From Angustibacter sp. Root456 (GTDB lineage: Bacteria; Actinomycetota; Actinomycetes; Actinomycetales; Angustibacteraceae), in NCBI RefSeq assembly GCF_001426435.1, contig NZ_LMER01000016.1, positions 8,925-72,924 of the forward strand: 64,000 nt of DNA, given 5' to 3'. Below the pieces are notes generated by a model. It made no database searches and was not told the origin of the DNA. It saw only the letters and a list, made by a program, of their open reading frames with translations. The stretch's first letter is position 1; every line of letters begins with the position of its first letter. Shown here in pieces: positions 1 to 8,455 of this stretch. The translations under genes were made by a program, and so were the position numbers.

Positions 1-1212
1 TCGTTCGACAAGGCCGTCGAGTGCTCGTCGGACGGCAAGACGATCACCTTCCACCTGAACCAGCCGGCCGGTGACTTCAACTACACCGTGACGCTGTCGT
101 CCTTCGCCGCCGTGCCGAAGGCCAAGGACACCGGTGAGAAGTACGACACCTCCGTCGTGTCGGACGGCCCGTACAAGATCACCGAGTACACCAAGGGCCA
201 GCAGCTCGTCCTCGAGCGCAACCCGAACTGGAGCGCCTCGACCGACTCCTACCGCCCGGCGTACCCCGACAAGATCGTCGTGAAGTTCTCGATCGAGTCC
301 ACCACGATCGACCAGCGCATGATGGCCGACGCGGGTGAGGACCAGACCGCGATCTCGCGCGACTCGCTCGACACCGCCTCGCTGACGACCGTCTTCAACG
401 ACCCGCGCTTCGAGTCGCGTCGCGTCAACGAGTTCGACCCCTACGTGCGCTACATCGCGATCAACACGCAGAAGGTGCCGAACGTCAAGCACCGCCAGGC
501 GATCCTGGTCGCCGCTGACCGCGCGGCCCTGCGCACCATCGCCGGTGGCTCGTTCGCCGGTGACCTGGCCGACGGCGTCATCAAGCCCAACCTGCCCGCC
601 GACTACGCGAAGTCGGGCATGTGGGACGGCATGTACGGCGGCAAGGTGCCCGACACGGGCAACCCGGACCTCGCCAAGCAGCTGATCCAGGAGTCCGGCG
701 AGCCGATGCCGCCGCTCACCTACCAGTACGCGAAGACGCCGGACAACGACAAGTCCGCTGCCTCGCTGCAGGCGTCGCTGGCCAAGGCCGGCATCAAGCT
801 CAAGCTGTCGCCGCTGCCCCCGGGTGAGTACTACTCGATCGTCCAGGACCCGACGAAGGAAGAGGCTCTCGCCTCTGCCGGCTGGGGCCCGGACTGGCTG
901 AACGCCTCGACCGTCATCCCCGAGCTGTTCACCCCCACGGGTGGCTTCAACCTCTCGCGGGCCGACGACAAGGCGTTCAACGAGAAGGCCAAGGCCGCCA
1001 AGGGCGAGACCGACCGCGCCAAGCAGGGCGAGATGTGGAAGGAGCTGAACAAGGAGGCCATGCAGCAGGCGTGGGTCCTCCCGACGCGCTTCGGCCGCGA
1101 GCAGCGCCTCTCCGGTTCCAAGGTCGGCTCGGCCTCCGGTGACGGTGGCAAGGTCTACCTGTGGTCGCCCTACGGCTCCTGGAGCTACGGCGACCTGTAC
1201 GTCAAGAAGTGA
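1..1212 (+). CDS. Peptide/solute-binding protein of ABC importer (family 5), 5' end outside window
   Basis: The reading frame is open from base 1, so the gene is cut by the left edge; about 403 residues remain. The text resembles the C-terminal two thirds of family 5 (OppA/DppA-like) extracellular binding proteins: a YDTSVVSDGPYKITEY segment, then an ERNPNW motif and a long lobe-forming region ending in YGDLYVKK. The signal or lipoprotein peptide is not visible. It would capture peptides outside the membrane for the permease and ATPases encoded downstream. A strong hairpin follows it, which probably lets this message accumulate above that of the membrane components. Substrate cannot be told from sequence. 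Confidence 0.9.
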   Translation, partial: SFDKAVECSSDGKTITFHLNQPAGDFNYTVTLSSFAAVPKAKDTGEKYDTSVVSDGPYKITEYTKGQQLVLERNPNWSASTDSYRPAYPDKIVVKFSIESTTIDQRMMADAGEDQTAISRDSLDTASLTTVFNDPRFESRRVNEFDPYVRYIAINTQKVPNVKHRQAILVAADRAALRTIAGGSFAGDLADGVIKPNLPADYAKSGMWDGMYGGKVPDTGNPDLAKQLIQESGEPMPPLTYQYAKTPDNDKSAASLQASLAKAGIKLKLSPLPPGEYYSIVQDPTKEEALASAGWGPDWLNASTVIPELFTPTGGFNLSRADDKAFNEKAKAAKGETDRAKQGEMWKELNKEAMQQAWVLPTRFGREQRLSGSKVGSASGDGGKVYLWSPYGSWSYGDLYVKK

Positions 1213-1263
1213 CCTGCTGCTCGCTGAGCTAGCGAGCTGACAGTCCGCTTCACGTTCGACCGA

Positions 1264-1298
1264 GCTCGGGGGCGGGTGCACACCGCCCGCCCCCGAGC
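1264..1298 (+). promoter_or_regulatory. Intra-operon hairpin between binding-protein and permease genes
   Basis: A perfect 13-bp inverted repeat (GCTCGGGGGCGGG with its complement) around a 9-nt loop lies 51 nt after the binding-protein stop and 53 nt before the permease start. There is no T tract. In importer operons such hairpins commonly stabilise the upstream mRNA or attenuate read-through so that the binding protein is made in excess; that role is inferred here. Confidence 0.7.
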
Positions 1299-1351
1299 CC
1301 CGAACCGGGCCACGGTGCCCGGTTTCCCGCTGCCCAGAACCGGAGGCTCCC

Positions 1352-2341
1352 GTGGGGACCTACATCATCCGGCGTGTCGTCGCGATGATCCTGATGCTCG
1401 TCGCCCTGAGCGTCATCGTCTTCCTGCTCTTCCAGGCCCTGCCGGCCGACCCCGCGTCCCTGACGTGCGGCAAGTCGTGCAGCCCGCAGGTGATCGAGCA
1501 GAACCGCATCAGGCTCGGCTACGACAAGCCGCTGTACGTCCAGTACGGCCAGTTCGTGAAGGGCATCGTCGCTGGCCGCACCTACGGCTCCGGCACCCAG
1601 ACGTTCGAGTGCAAGGCGCCCTCGCTGGGCTATTCGTTCAACCGCGGCGAGTGCGTTACGACGCTCATCAAGAACCGCCTCCCGGTCACGGCGGTAGAGT
1701 CGATCGGAGCGCTGGTGCTCTGGTTGATCAGCGGCGTGTCGATCGGCGTTCTCGCGGCCCTCAAGCGCGGCCGCTGGCCGGACCGCGTCGCCATGGGCGG
1801 CGCGCTGATCGGCTACTCGTTCCCCACGTTCTTCATCGGTCTGGTGCTGCAGTACTTCGTGTTCTTCAAGTTCCGCATCATGGACTACGCCAGCTACACG
1901 CCGTTCTCCGACGACCCGGTCGCCTACGTCAAGGCGTTCATCCTCCCGTGGATCACGCTGGCCCTGGTGTACGCCGCGTTCTACTCCCGGCTGACGCGCA
2001 ACCAGATGCTCGAGACCCTCGGTGAGGACTACATCCGCACCGCGCGGGCCAAGGGACTGTCCGAGCGCCTGGTCATCGGCAAGCACGGCCTGCGCTCGGG
2101 CCTGACGCCGATCGTGACGGCCGCCGGCCTCGACCTGGCTACCCTGCTCGGCGGTGTGGTCATCACCGAGCAGATCTTCGCGCTGCCGGGTCTCGGCTCA
2201 CTGGCCCTCAACTCGGTCACGCAGTCCGACCTGCCGCTCATCATGGGTACTGTGCTGCTTGCCGCCACGTTCATCATCGTCGCCAACCTGATCGTCGACC
2301 TGCTCTACGCGGTCATCGACCCCAGAGTGAGGCTGGTATGA
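1352..2341 (+). CDS. ABC transporter permease, DppB/OppB type
   Basis: A 329-residue integral membrane protein with the first helix at about residues 8-30, several further helices and the cytoplasmic EAA loop (GEDYIRTARAKGLSERLV, near 228-245) that contacts the ATPase. Start GTG is supported by GGAGG six bases upstream. The extracytoplasmic segment after helix 1 holds four cysteines (C39, C43, C87, C101), which could form disulfides; I recall the same Cys pattern in other actinobacterial family members. Its stop overlaps the next start (ATGA). Only this one permease is encoded between the binding protein and the ATPases, although the family normally works as a DppB/DppC heterodimer; the partner may lie upstream of the window. 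Confidence 0.93.
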   Translation: MGTYIIRRVVAMILMLVALSVIVFLLFQALPADPASLTCGKSCSPQVIEQNRIRLGYDKPLYVQYGQFVKGIVAGRTYGSGTQTFECKAPSLGYSFNRGECVTTLIKNRLPVTAVESIGALVLWLISGVSIGVLAALKRGRWPDRVAMGGALIGYSFPTFFIGLVLQYFVFFKFRIMDYASYTPFSDDPVAYVKAFILPWITLALVYAAFYSRLTRNQMLETLGEDYIRTARAKGLSERLVIGKHGLRSGLTPIVTAAGLDLATLLGGVVITEQIFALPGLGSLALNSVTQSDLPLIMGTVLLAATFIIVANLIVDLLYAVIDPRVRLV

Positions 2342-3387
2342 GCCCGTTCCTCGAGGTCGACGACCTCCACGTCTCCTTCAAGACCGAGGACGGCGTCGTG
2401 CGCGCGGTCGACGGCGTCTCCTTCGACGTCGACAAGGGCCGCACGCTCGCCATCGTCGGTGAGTCCGGCTCCGGCAAGAGCGTCACGAGCGCCGCCGTGA
2501 TGGGGCTGCACAACCCCCGGCGCACGGACATCACCGGCTCGATCCGGCTCGACGGCGAGGAGATCGTCGGCGCCAGCGCGTCACGCCTGCGCGAGCTGCG
2601 CGGCAAGCGCATGGCGATGATCTTCCAGGACCCGCTCAGCTCGCTGCACCCCTTCTACACGATCGGTAGCCAGCTGGTCGAAGCCGTGCAGGTGCACCAA
2701 GACCTCAACAAGTCCGACGCTCAGAAGCGCGCCATCGAGCTGCTCCACAAGGTCAACATCCCGAACGCCGAGCGGCGGGCGGGGGAGTACCCGCACCAGC
2801 TCTCGGGCGGTATGCGCCAGCGCGTCATGATCGCGATGGCCCTGATCAACGACCCCGACCTGCTCATCGCCGACGAGCCCACGACGGCGCTCGACGTGAC
2901 GGTGCAGGCGCAGATCATGGACCTGCTGCGGACGCTGCAGGACGAGTTCGGCACCGCGATCATCCTGATCACCCACGACCTCGGCGTGGTCGCCGAGACC
3001 GCTGACGACGTCGCGGTCATGTACGGCGCCCGGGTCGTCGAGCGCGGGTCGGTGCGCGACATCTTCTACCGCCCGAAGATGCCGTACACCTGGGGCCTGC
3101 TCAGCTCGCTGCCCCGACTCGACCAGCAGGCGGGCGCACGGCTCGAGCCGATCCCCGGCCAGCCGCCGTCGCTCATCAACCTGCCTCAGGGGTGCGTGTT
3201 CCGGCCGCGCTGCGAGTACCACCAGTTCGTGCCCGACAACCTGTGCGACACCGTGCGGCCCGCGCTGGACGAGGTGGCCGACGGCCACTCGGCGCGCTGC
3301 CACCTGTCGCCGTCCGAGAAGGACCGCCTCGCGGCCGAGCGGTTGAAGTTGCTGTCCGTGGGCACCACCGAGAAGGAGGGCGCGTGA
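2338..3387 (+). CDS. ABC transporter ATP-binding protein, DppD/OppD type
   Basis: A 349-residue nucleotide-binding subunit that powers import. Visible motifs are Walker A GESGSGKS (residues 41-48), the signature LSGGMRQR, Walker B LLIADEPT and the switch histidine in ITHDLG. The C-terminal oligopeptide-transporter extension has the typical cysteine cluster GCVFRPRC. It begins by a 4-bp overlap with the permease and ends by a GTGA overlap with the second ATPase, so the three are translationally coupled. Confidence 0.95.
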   Translation: MSPFLEVDDLHVSFKTEDGVVRAVDGVSFDVDKGRTLAIVGESGSGKSVTSAAVMGLHNPRRTDITGSIRLDGEEIVGASASRLRELRGKRMAMIFQDPLSSLHPFYTIGSQLVEAVQVHQDLNKSDAQKRAIELLHKVNIPNAERRAGEYPHQLSGGMRQRVMIAMALINDPDLLIADEPTTALDVTVQAQIMDLLRTLQDEFGTAIILITHDLGVVAETADDVAVMYGARVVERGSVRDIFYRPKMPYTWGLLSSLPRLDQQAGARLEPIPGQPPSLINLPQGCVFRPRCEYHQFVPDNLCDTVRPALDEVADGHSARCHLSPSEKDRLAAERLKLLSVGTTEKEGA

Positions 3388-4406
3388 GCGACCCCATCCT
3401 GAAGGTCACCGATCTTCAGAAGTACTTCCCGATCCGCCAGGGCCTGCTCAAGCGCCACGTCGGTGACGTCAAGGCCGTCGACGGCGTCACGCTCACCGTC
3501 GGCGAGCGCGAGACGGTGGGACTCGTCGGTGAGAGCGGCTGCGGCAAGTCCACGGCCGGCCGCACCATGCTCAAGCTGCTGCAGCCCACGGGCGGCAAGA
3601 TCGAGTTCAACGGGCGCGACGTCACGCACCTGTCGCGCAAGGAGATGGTCCCGCTGCGTCGTGAGATGCAGATGATCTTCCAGGACCCGTACAACTCCTT
3701 GAACCCGCGGCACACGGTCGGCACGATCATCGGCGCGCCCTACCAGGTGCAGGGTGTGACGCCCCAGGGCGGCGTGAAGGCCGCGGTGCAGGACATCATG
3801 GAGCGGGTGGGGCTCAACCCGGAGCACTACAACCGCTACCCGAACGAGTTCTCGGGCGGCCAGCGTCAGCGCATCGGCATCGCGCGGGCTGTGACGCTGC
3901 GGCCGAAGCTGATCATCGCCGACGAGCCGGTGTCGGCTCTCGACGTCTCGATCCAGGCGCAGGTCGTCAACCTGCTCGAGGACATCCAGGACGAGTTCGG
4001 CCTGTCGTACGTCGTCATCGCCCACGACCTGTCGGTCGTGCGCCACATCTCCGACCGCGTCGCGGTGATGTACCTCGGTCACCTCGTGGAGTTCGCGTCG
4101 GCCGACGACCTCTACGGTCGCCCGCTGCACCCGTACACCAACGCCCTGATGTCCGCGGTGCCGGTGCCCGACCCCGACACCGAGAGCACGCGCGACCGGA
4201 TCATCCTGCAGGGCGACCTGCCCTCGCCGAGCGACCCGCCGTCGGGCTGCGTGTTCCGCACCCGGTGCTGGAAGGCGCAGGACCGCTGCACCACCGAGGT
4301 GCCTCTGCTGCGCGAGCTGACGCCCGGCCACACGGTGGCCTGCCACTTCCCGGAGCACGACGCGAAGCCGGCCACCGCCATGGAGTCGGAGTCCGTCGCA
4401 GGGTGA
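3384..4406 (+). CDS. ABC transporter ATP-binding protein, DppF/OppF type
   Basis: The second ATPase, 340 residues, paired with the DppD-like subunit. Walker A GESGCGKS, signature SGGQRQR, Walker B IIADEPVSALD and AHDLS are all present, followed by the C-terminal cysteine motif GCVFRTRC. GTG 3384 was chosen because AAGGAGG lies five bases upstream and the start overlaps the previous stop; the frame is open further upstream but that part is a shadow of the DppD gene. Confidence 0.95.
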   Translation: MSDPILKVTDLQKYFPIRQGLLKRHVGDVKAVDGVTLTVGERETVGLVGESGCGKSTAGRTMLKLLQPTGGKIEFNGRDVTHLSRKEMVPLRREMQMIFQDPYNSLNPRHTVGTIIGAPYQVQGVTPQGGVKAAVQDIMERVGLNPEHYNRYPNEFSGGQRQRIGIARAVTLRPKLIIADEPVSALDVSIQAQVVNLLEDIQDEFGLSYVVIAHDLSVVRHISDRVAVMYLGHLVEFASADDLYGRPLHPYTNALMSAVPVPDPDTESTRDRIILQGDLPSPSDPPSGCVFRTRCWKAQDRCTTEVPLLRELTPGHTVACHFPEHDAKPATAMESESVAG

Positions 4407-5377
4407 GCTACGCGTTCGACGGCGAGCCGGCGCTCGGGCACCTGCCCGGACGCCGGCTCGTCCTCGTTCACGCTCATCCGGACGACGAGACGCTGACCAC
4501 CGGCATCACCATGGCCCAGGCTGTCGCCGAGGGCGTCGAGGTGACGCTGGTGACGTGCACGCTGGGCGAGCAGGGGGAGGTGATCCCTCGCGAGCTCAAG
4601 CACCTCGAGGGACGCGACGACGCCGCCCTGGCCCACCACCGGGCGGCGGAGCTCGCCGCCGCCATGCGGGCGATCGGCGTCCGTGATCACCGCGTGCTCG
4701 GCGGGGGTCGCTGGCGCGACTCGGGCATGGAGTGGCTCGAGCCCGGGATCGCTGGCGGCCTCGACGCCGCCCACGCCCAGGCCGCGCACCCCGCAGCCTT
4801 CGCGCGCGCCGACCTCGATGAGGCCGCCGGCTTGCTGGCCGACGTCCTGCGCGACGTGCGCCCGCAGGTGGTGGTGACGTACGACCCGCAGGGTGGGTAC
4901 GGCCATCCCGACCACGTCATGGCGCACCGGGTGACCATGCGGGCCGTCGAGCTGGCCGAGCGCGACGCCGCGCGGCCGGGGTGGATGGTGCCGGCGGTGC
5001 ACTGGGTGCAGGTGGCGCAGTCGTGGGCCGATGCCGAGCGCCGAGCGGTGCTCGCCGCCGCCGCGGACGGCCGGCTGCCTGAGGGCATGACGGCGTCGGG
5101 CGCCAGCGACCCGTTCCCGCCGGCCGTCGTCCCTGACGACCTGCTCGACGTCGTCGTCGAGGCGCCGCAGCACCTCGACGCCGTCGTGGCTGCGCTGCGC
5201 AGCCACGTCACGCAGGTGCGGGTGGAGCCGCCGTGGTTCGCGTTGTCGAACGACGTCGCCCGCCGGCTCACCGGCCGCGAGGGCTTCCGCCGGGTGCGTG
5301 GGCCGCGAGCCGCCACGCGCGGGCGGGTGGCCGATGACCTGTTCGCCGGCCTCGACATCGGCGCACCGCGCGACTGA
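4403..5377 (+). CDS. mshB: N-acetyl-GlcN-inositol deacetylase (mycothiol biosynthesis), PIG-L family
   Basis: Predicted 324-residue zinc hydrolase that removes the acetyl group from GlcNAc-inositol, a step of mycothiol synthesis. The AHPDDE motif gives H25 and D28, and GHPDHVMAH gives H171 as the third zinc ligand. The family blocks TLGEQGEVIP, GGRWRDSGM and YDPQGGYGHPDH match MshB better than the conjugate amidase Mca. GTG 4403 overlaps the stop of the ATPase gene; a clear Shine-Dalgarno is not seen, so coupling is likely. Being placed behind a peptide importer is probably incidental. A hairpin follows it directly. Confidence 0.88.
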   Translation: MSYAFDGEPALGHLPGRRLVLVHAHPDDETLTTGITMAQAVAEGVEVTLVTCTLGEQGEVIPRELKHLEGRDDAALAHHRAAELAAAMRAIGVRDHRVLGGGRWRDSGMEWLEPGIAGGLDAAHAQAAHPAAFARADLDEAAGLLADVLRDVRPQVVVTYDPQGGYGHPDHVMAHRVTMRAVELAERDAARPGWMVPAVHWVQVAQSWADAERRAVLAAAADGRLPEGMTASGASDPFPPAVVPDDLLDVVVEAPQHLDAVVAALRSHVTQVRVEPPWFALSNDVARRLTGREGFRRVRGPRAATRGRVADDLFAGLDIGAPRD

Positions 5378-5412
5378 GTCCGTGGTGCCCGGGCGGCCGC
5401 GTCACCACGGAC
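5378..5412 (+). terminator. Hairpin after mshB
   Basis: A 10-bp perfect stem (GTCCGTGGTG with its complement) around a 15-nt GC-rich loop begins at the mshB stop codon. A second 8-bp inverted repeat (CGCAGCGT, 5412-5419 with 5441-5448) follows. No T tract; termination is inferred from position. Confidence 0.5.
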
Positions 5413-5507
5413 GCAGCGTCACCGATCGCGCCACTCCGTCACGCTGCGTGCGTGTCGCAGCCCCGAGCGGGTGACCCGGCACGCGGCGAGGCCGCGGATG
5501 CGCGAAG

Positions 5508-7529
5508 GTGAGTACCCCGGTGGCGCAGCACGGTGCGCCCGCGATGAAGGGACTCGTCGTGGCTGACAGCTCGAACCTGCTCGCCCAGGTCGCAGGCAGC
5601 ACGCCGCTGCGCGGTGCCGACGTGTCCCGCACGCGCGAGCGCACCCGCCAAAAGCGCCTGCTGCGCGTTGCTGCGGTGCTCGGCGCTGTCGCGGTGTGGC
5701 TGTGGTGGCGGCTGCTCGCGGGCGACCCCGTGGGCTGGCCCCGGCTGCCGGCGGTCGACCCGCTGTACCTCATGAGCGGCGCGTTCTTCCTGGTGCTCAT
5801 CTTCGCCGTGCTGGCCTCGACCTTCGTCACCGGCCGCTCGCCCCACACGGTCATCCGCCCCGAGCAGCTCGACGTCGGGCTCGACGACGTCGTGGGTATC
5901 GACGTCGTCAAGGCCGAGGTGGTGCGCACGCTCAACCTGTTCCTCGCCCACCGCACCTTCGCCACGCAGATGGGCGGGCGCCCGCGCCGCGGGGTGCTGT
6001 TCGAAGGTGCCCCCGGCACGGGCAAGACGCACACGGCCAAGGCCCTGGCCAAGGAGGCAGGTGTCCCGTTCCTGATGGCGAGCGCGACGTCCTTCCAGTC
6101 GAGCCTGCAGGGCGCGTCGCAGCGACAGATCCGCAGCTTCTTCAAGGCGCTGCGCAAGGCCTCGCGTCAGTACGGCGGCGCCATCGGCTTCATCGACGAG
6201 TTCGACGCCATCGCGTTGCGCCGCCCGGGCACCAGCGGGGCCGCTATGACGACCGCGCCCTCGCTGCGTGGCGAGGTCGTGGGCTGCGGGGGACTCACCG
6301 GCCTGCCGTTCAGCGCTCCCACGGCCACACCAGCCGCGGTGACCCACGCGTTCCAGGGGCCGGGCGACAGCCAGATGACGGTGAACGAGCTGCTCGTGCA
6401 GATGCAGTCGTTCGACCAGCCCACTGCGGGGCAGAAGCTGCGTGGGCGGCTCACCGACCTGGCCAACCTCGCGCTGCCGAGCCACCGCCAGCTGAAGGGT
6501 CCGGGCCTGCCCTGGGCGAACATCCTCCTGCTGGCCTCGACCAACACCGCCGACCGGCTCGACCCGGCGCTGCTGCGCCCCGGCCGGTTCGACCAGCGCC
6601 TGAGCTTCGACCTGCCGGGCAAGTCCGGCCGGCGCCAGATCATCGACCACTACCTCGCGCGCAAGGCCCACGCCGGCGAGCTGGACGGCCAGGAGCGCCG
6701 CGACGCCCTGGCCGCGATCACCCAGGGGTACAGCCCGGCGATGCTCGAGGGTCTGCTCGACGAAGCCCTCGTGCGGGCGCTGGAGGCCGGCCGCACGGCG
6801 ATGACGTGGGCCGACCTCGAGCACGCTCGCATGATCACCGAGATCGGCCTGGCCCAGCCGGTGGGCTACACCGCGCACGAGGAGCGGCTCATCGCCACGC
6901 ACGAGGCGGGCCACGCCACCATCGCCTGGCTCGTCGCGCCGCAGCGACGCCTGGAGGTGCTCACCATCGTCAAGCGCCGCGACGCCCTCGGCCTGCTGGC
7001 GCACGGTGACACCGAGGACGTCTACACGCGCTCGCGCGCCGAGCTGCGCGCGCTGATCCAGGTGGCGATGGGCGGCCAGGTGGCCGAGGAGATCTTCTTC
7101 GGCGACGTCTCCACCGGCCCCGGAGGCGACCTGGTCTACGCCACCAACGTGGCGGCCCAGATGGTCGGTGCCGCCGGGATGGTCGACACGCTCGTCTCCT
7201 ACGCCGCCGTGCAGGGCTCTTCGCTCACCGACTCCGGTCTGGTGGGGCGCGTGCTCGGCGACTCCGAGGGACGCCGCATGGTCGAGGACCTGCTGCAGCA
7301 GCAGAAGCGCCTGGTGCGCGAGCTCATGAGCAGCAACCGCCACCTCGTCGAGGCGCTGCGCGACGCGCTGCTGGAGCGCCACGAGCTCATCGGGCCGCAG
7401 ATCACCGAGGTGCTCAGCACCGCGCAGGCTCGCCACGCCGCAGGCGGTGCCCCGGCGGTGTCGCTCGCGGACGCACCCGGCGACGGCGTCGTCATCGACC
7501 TCACCGGGCAGCAGCCGCGCGTACGCTGA
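5508..7529 (+). CDS. FtsH-like AAA+ membrane zinc protease, divergent
   Basis: A 673-residue protein with two membrane helices (about 51-70 and 85-108), an AAA+ domain and an M41 peptidase domain. Walker A GAPGTGKT is at 167-174, Walker B ends in FIDEFDA (about 228-234), and the second region of homology reads STNTADRLDPALLRPGRFDQ (about 344-363). The zinc site is HEAGH at 465-469, with D541 as likely third ligand. Compared with housekeeping FtsH it carries extra sequence between Walker B and the QMTVNELLVQM helix and again before ILLLASTN, and a very short loop between its two helices. It is therefore a paralogue rather than FtsH itself. Start is uncertain: GTG 5508 or ATG 5544, neither with a strong ribosome site. 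Confidence 0.85.
   Translation: MSTPVAQHGAPAMKGLVVADSSNLLAQVAGSTPLRGADVSRTRERTRQKRLLRVAAVLGAVAVWLWWRLLAGDPVGWPRLPAVDPLYLMSGAFFLVLIFAVLASTFVTGRSPHTVIRPEQLDVGLDDVVGIDVVKAEVVRTLNLFLAHRTFATQMGGRPRRGVLFEGAPGTGKTHTAKALAKEAGVPFLMASATSFQSSLQGASQRQIRSFFKALRKASRQYGGAIGFIDEFDAIALRRPGTSGAAMTTAPSLRGEVVGCGGLTGLPFSAPTATPAAVTHAFQGPGDSQMTVNELLVQMQSFDQPTAGQKLRGRLTDLANLALPSHRQLKGPGLPWANILLLASTNTADRLDPALLRPGRFDQRLSFDLPGKSGRRQIIDHYLARKAHAGELDGQERRDALAAITQGYSPAMLEGLLDEALVRALEAGRTAMTWADLEHARMITEIGLAQPVGYTAHEERLIATHEAGHATIAWLVAPQRRLEVLTIVKRRDALGLLAHGDTEDVYTRSRAELRALIQVAMGGQVAEEIFFGDVSTGPGGDLVYATNVAAQMVGAAGMVDTLVSYAAVQGSSLTDSGLVGRVLGDSEGRRMVEDLLQQQKRLVRELMSSNRHLVEALRDALLERHELIGPQITEVLSTAQARHAAGGAPAVSLADAPGDGVVIDLTGQQPRVR
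7522..7527 (+). promoter_or_regulatory. Putative -10 (TACGCT) of leaderless gene
   Basis: The hexamer ends six bases before GTG 7534, so transcription would start at or next to the start codon. Confidence 0.4.
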
Positions 7530-7533
7530 CCGC

Positions 7534-7908
7534 GTGGGTCAGCGCAGGCGGGCGGTCGGGCACGTCGCGACCACCGTGTTGACGCTCGCCGTCGCGGCGC
7601 TGCTGGCGGTGGTCGCGCACCAGGCGACGTGGACCGAGCGCCGCTGGCCGGTGGGCGTCGCCGTGGCGGTGGGACTCACCGCGGCCGTGGCCCTGCTGCT
7701 GCGGGCGTGGGGGGTCGGGCCCGTCGCCCGCGCTGCCGGGCTGCTGACCTGGCTGGTCGTCACCTTCGCCGCCGCCCTGCGACGGCCGGAGGGTGACGTG
7801 CTGGTGCCCGCCAACGCCCGCGGGTACGCGTTCCTGGTGGTCGGGTTCGCCGTCCTGGCTGCCGGGCTGACCGCGCCGGGTGGGCGCGGCCGGCGGGCGC
7901 GCGGTTAG
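7534..7908 (+). CDS. Small four-helix membrane protein, DUF6113-like
   Basis: Predicted 124-residue integral membrane protein with four hydrophobic segments and almost no soluble part. As I recall, small proteins annotated DUF6113 sit beside mshB in many actinobacteria, which fits here except that the FtsH-like gene lies between. GTG 7534 is chosen because a TACGCT hexamer lies six bases upstream and residues before it are a shadow of the protease gene. Function unknown. Confidence 0.7.
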   Translation: MGQRRRAVGHVATTVLTLAVAALLAVVAHQATWTERRWPVGVAVAVGLTAAVALLLRAWGVGPVARAAGLLTWLVVTFAAALRRPEGDVLVPANARGYAFLVVGFAVLAAGLTAPGGRGRRARG

Positions 7909-7911
7909 GGT
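7906..7911 (+). promoter_or_regulatory. Putative -10 (TAGGGT) of leaderless gene
   Basis: It overlaps the stop codon of the upstream membrane protein gene and ends six bases before GTG 7918. Confidence 0.45.
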
Positions 7912-7917
7912 CGGAGC

Positions 7918-8445
7918 GTGAGCACACCCAGCGCGCCGTCGCCCCAGCCGGCTCTGAGCGACCCCTCGGACGTCTCGCGGTTCCGCCGCGCCATGGCTCG
8001 CTTCGCCACCGGCGTCACGGTGACCACCACCGTGGTCGACGGCATCGACCACGCCATGACGGCCAGCGCCTTCACGTCGGTCTCGCTCGACCCGCTGCTC
8101 GTGCTCATCTGCGTCGAGCAGGACGCGCGCTTCCACGACGCCGTCCTCGAGGCGGGGGTCTGGGGCGTCAGCGTGCTCGACGACACCGCGCGGGTCACCT
8201 CGCAGTGGCTCGCGACCCGAGGCCGCCCGCTGCACGGTCAGCTCGACCGCGTGGCTCACCACCGCGGAGCGACCGGCGTCGCGCTGCTCGACCAGTCGCT
8301 CTCGACGCTCGAGTGCCGTACGACGGCGGTGCACCCGGGCGGTGACCACTCCATCGTCGTCGGCGAGGTGCTGGCGATCGAGCTGCCGGACGACCCCCGA
8401 GCCCCGCTGCTGTACCACCGCGGCAGCTACACCCACCTCGGATAG
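7918..8445 (+). CDS. Flavin reductase family protein
   Basis: A 175-residue protein of the FMN-binding split-barrel flavin reductase family. Typical segments are FRRAMARFATGVTVTT near the N-terminus, AMTASAFTSVSLDPLLVLICV (the flavin-contacting strand region) and GVSVLDD. Such proteins supply reduced flavin to partner monooxygenases or act on small aromatic substrates; no partner oxygenase is next to it. The start sits six bases after a -10-like hexamer with no ribosome site. Confidence 0.88.
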   Translation: MSTPSAPSPQPALSDPSDVSRFRRAMARFATGVTVTTTVVDGIDHAMTASAFTSVSLDPLLVLICVEQDARFHDAVLEAGVWGVSVLDDTARVTSQWLATRGRPLHGQLDRVAHHRGATGVALLDQSLSTLECRTTAVHPGGDHSIVVGEVLAIELPDDPRAPLLYHRGSYTHLG

Positions 8446-8455
8446 GGCCCCCACC

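Noticed and set aside
5439-7436. 665-codon antisense frame over the FtsH-like gene
   Set aside because: Shadow frame with no family resemblance; the plus strand shows full AAA and zinc motifs.
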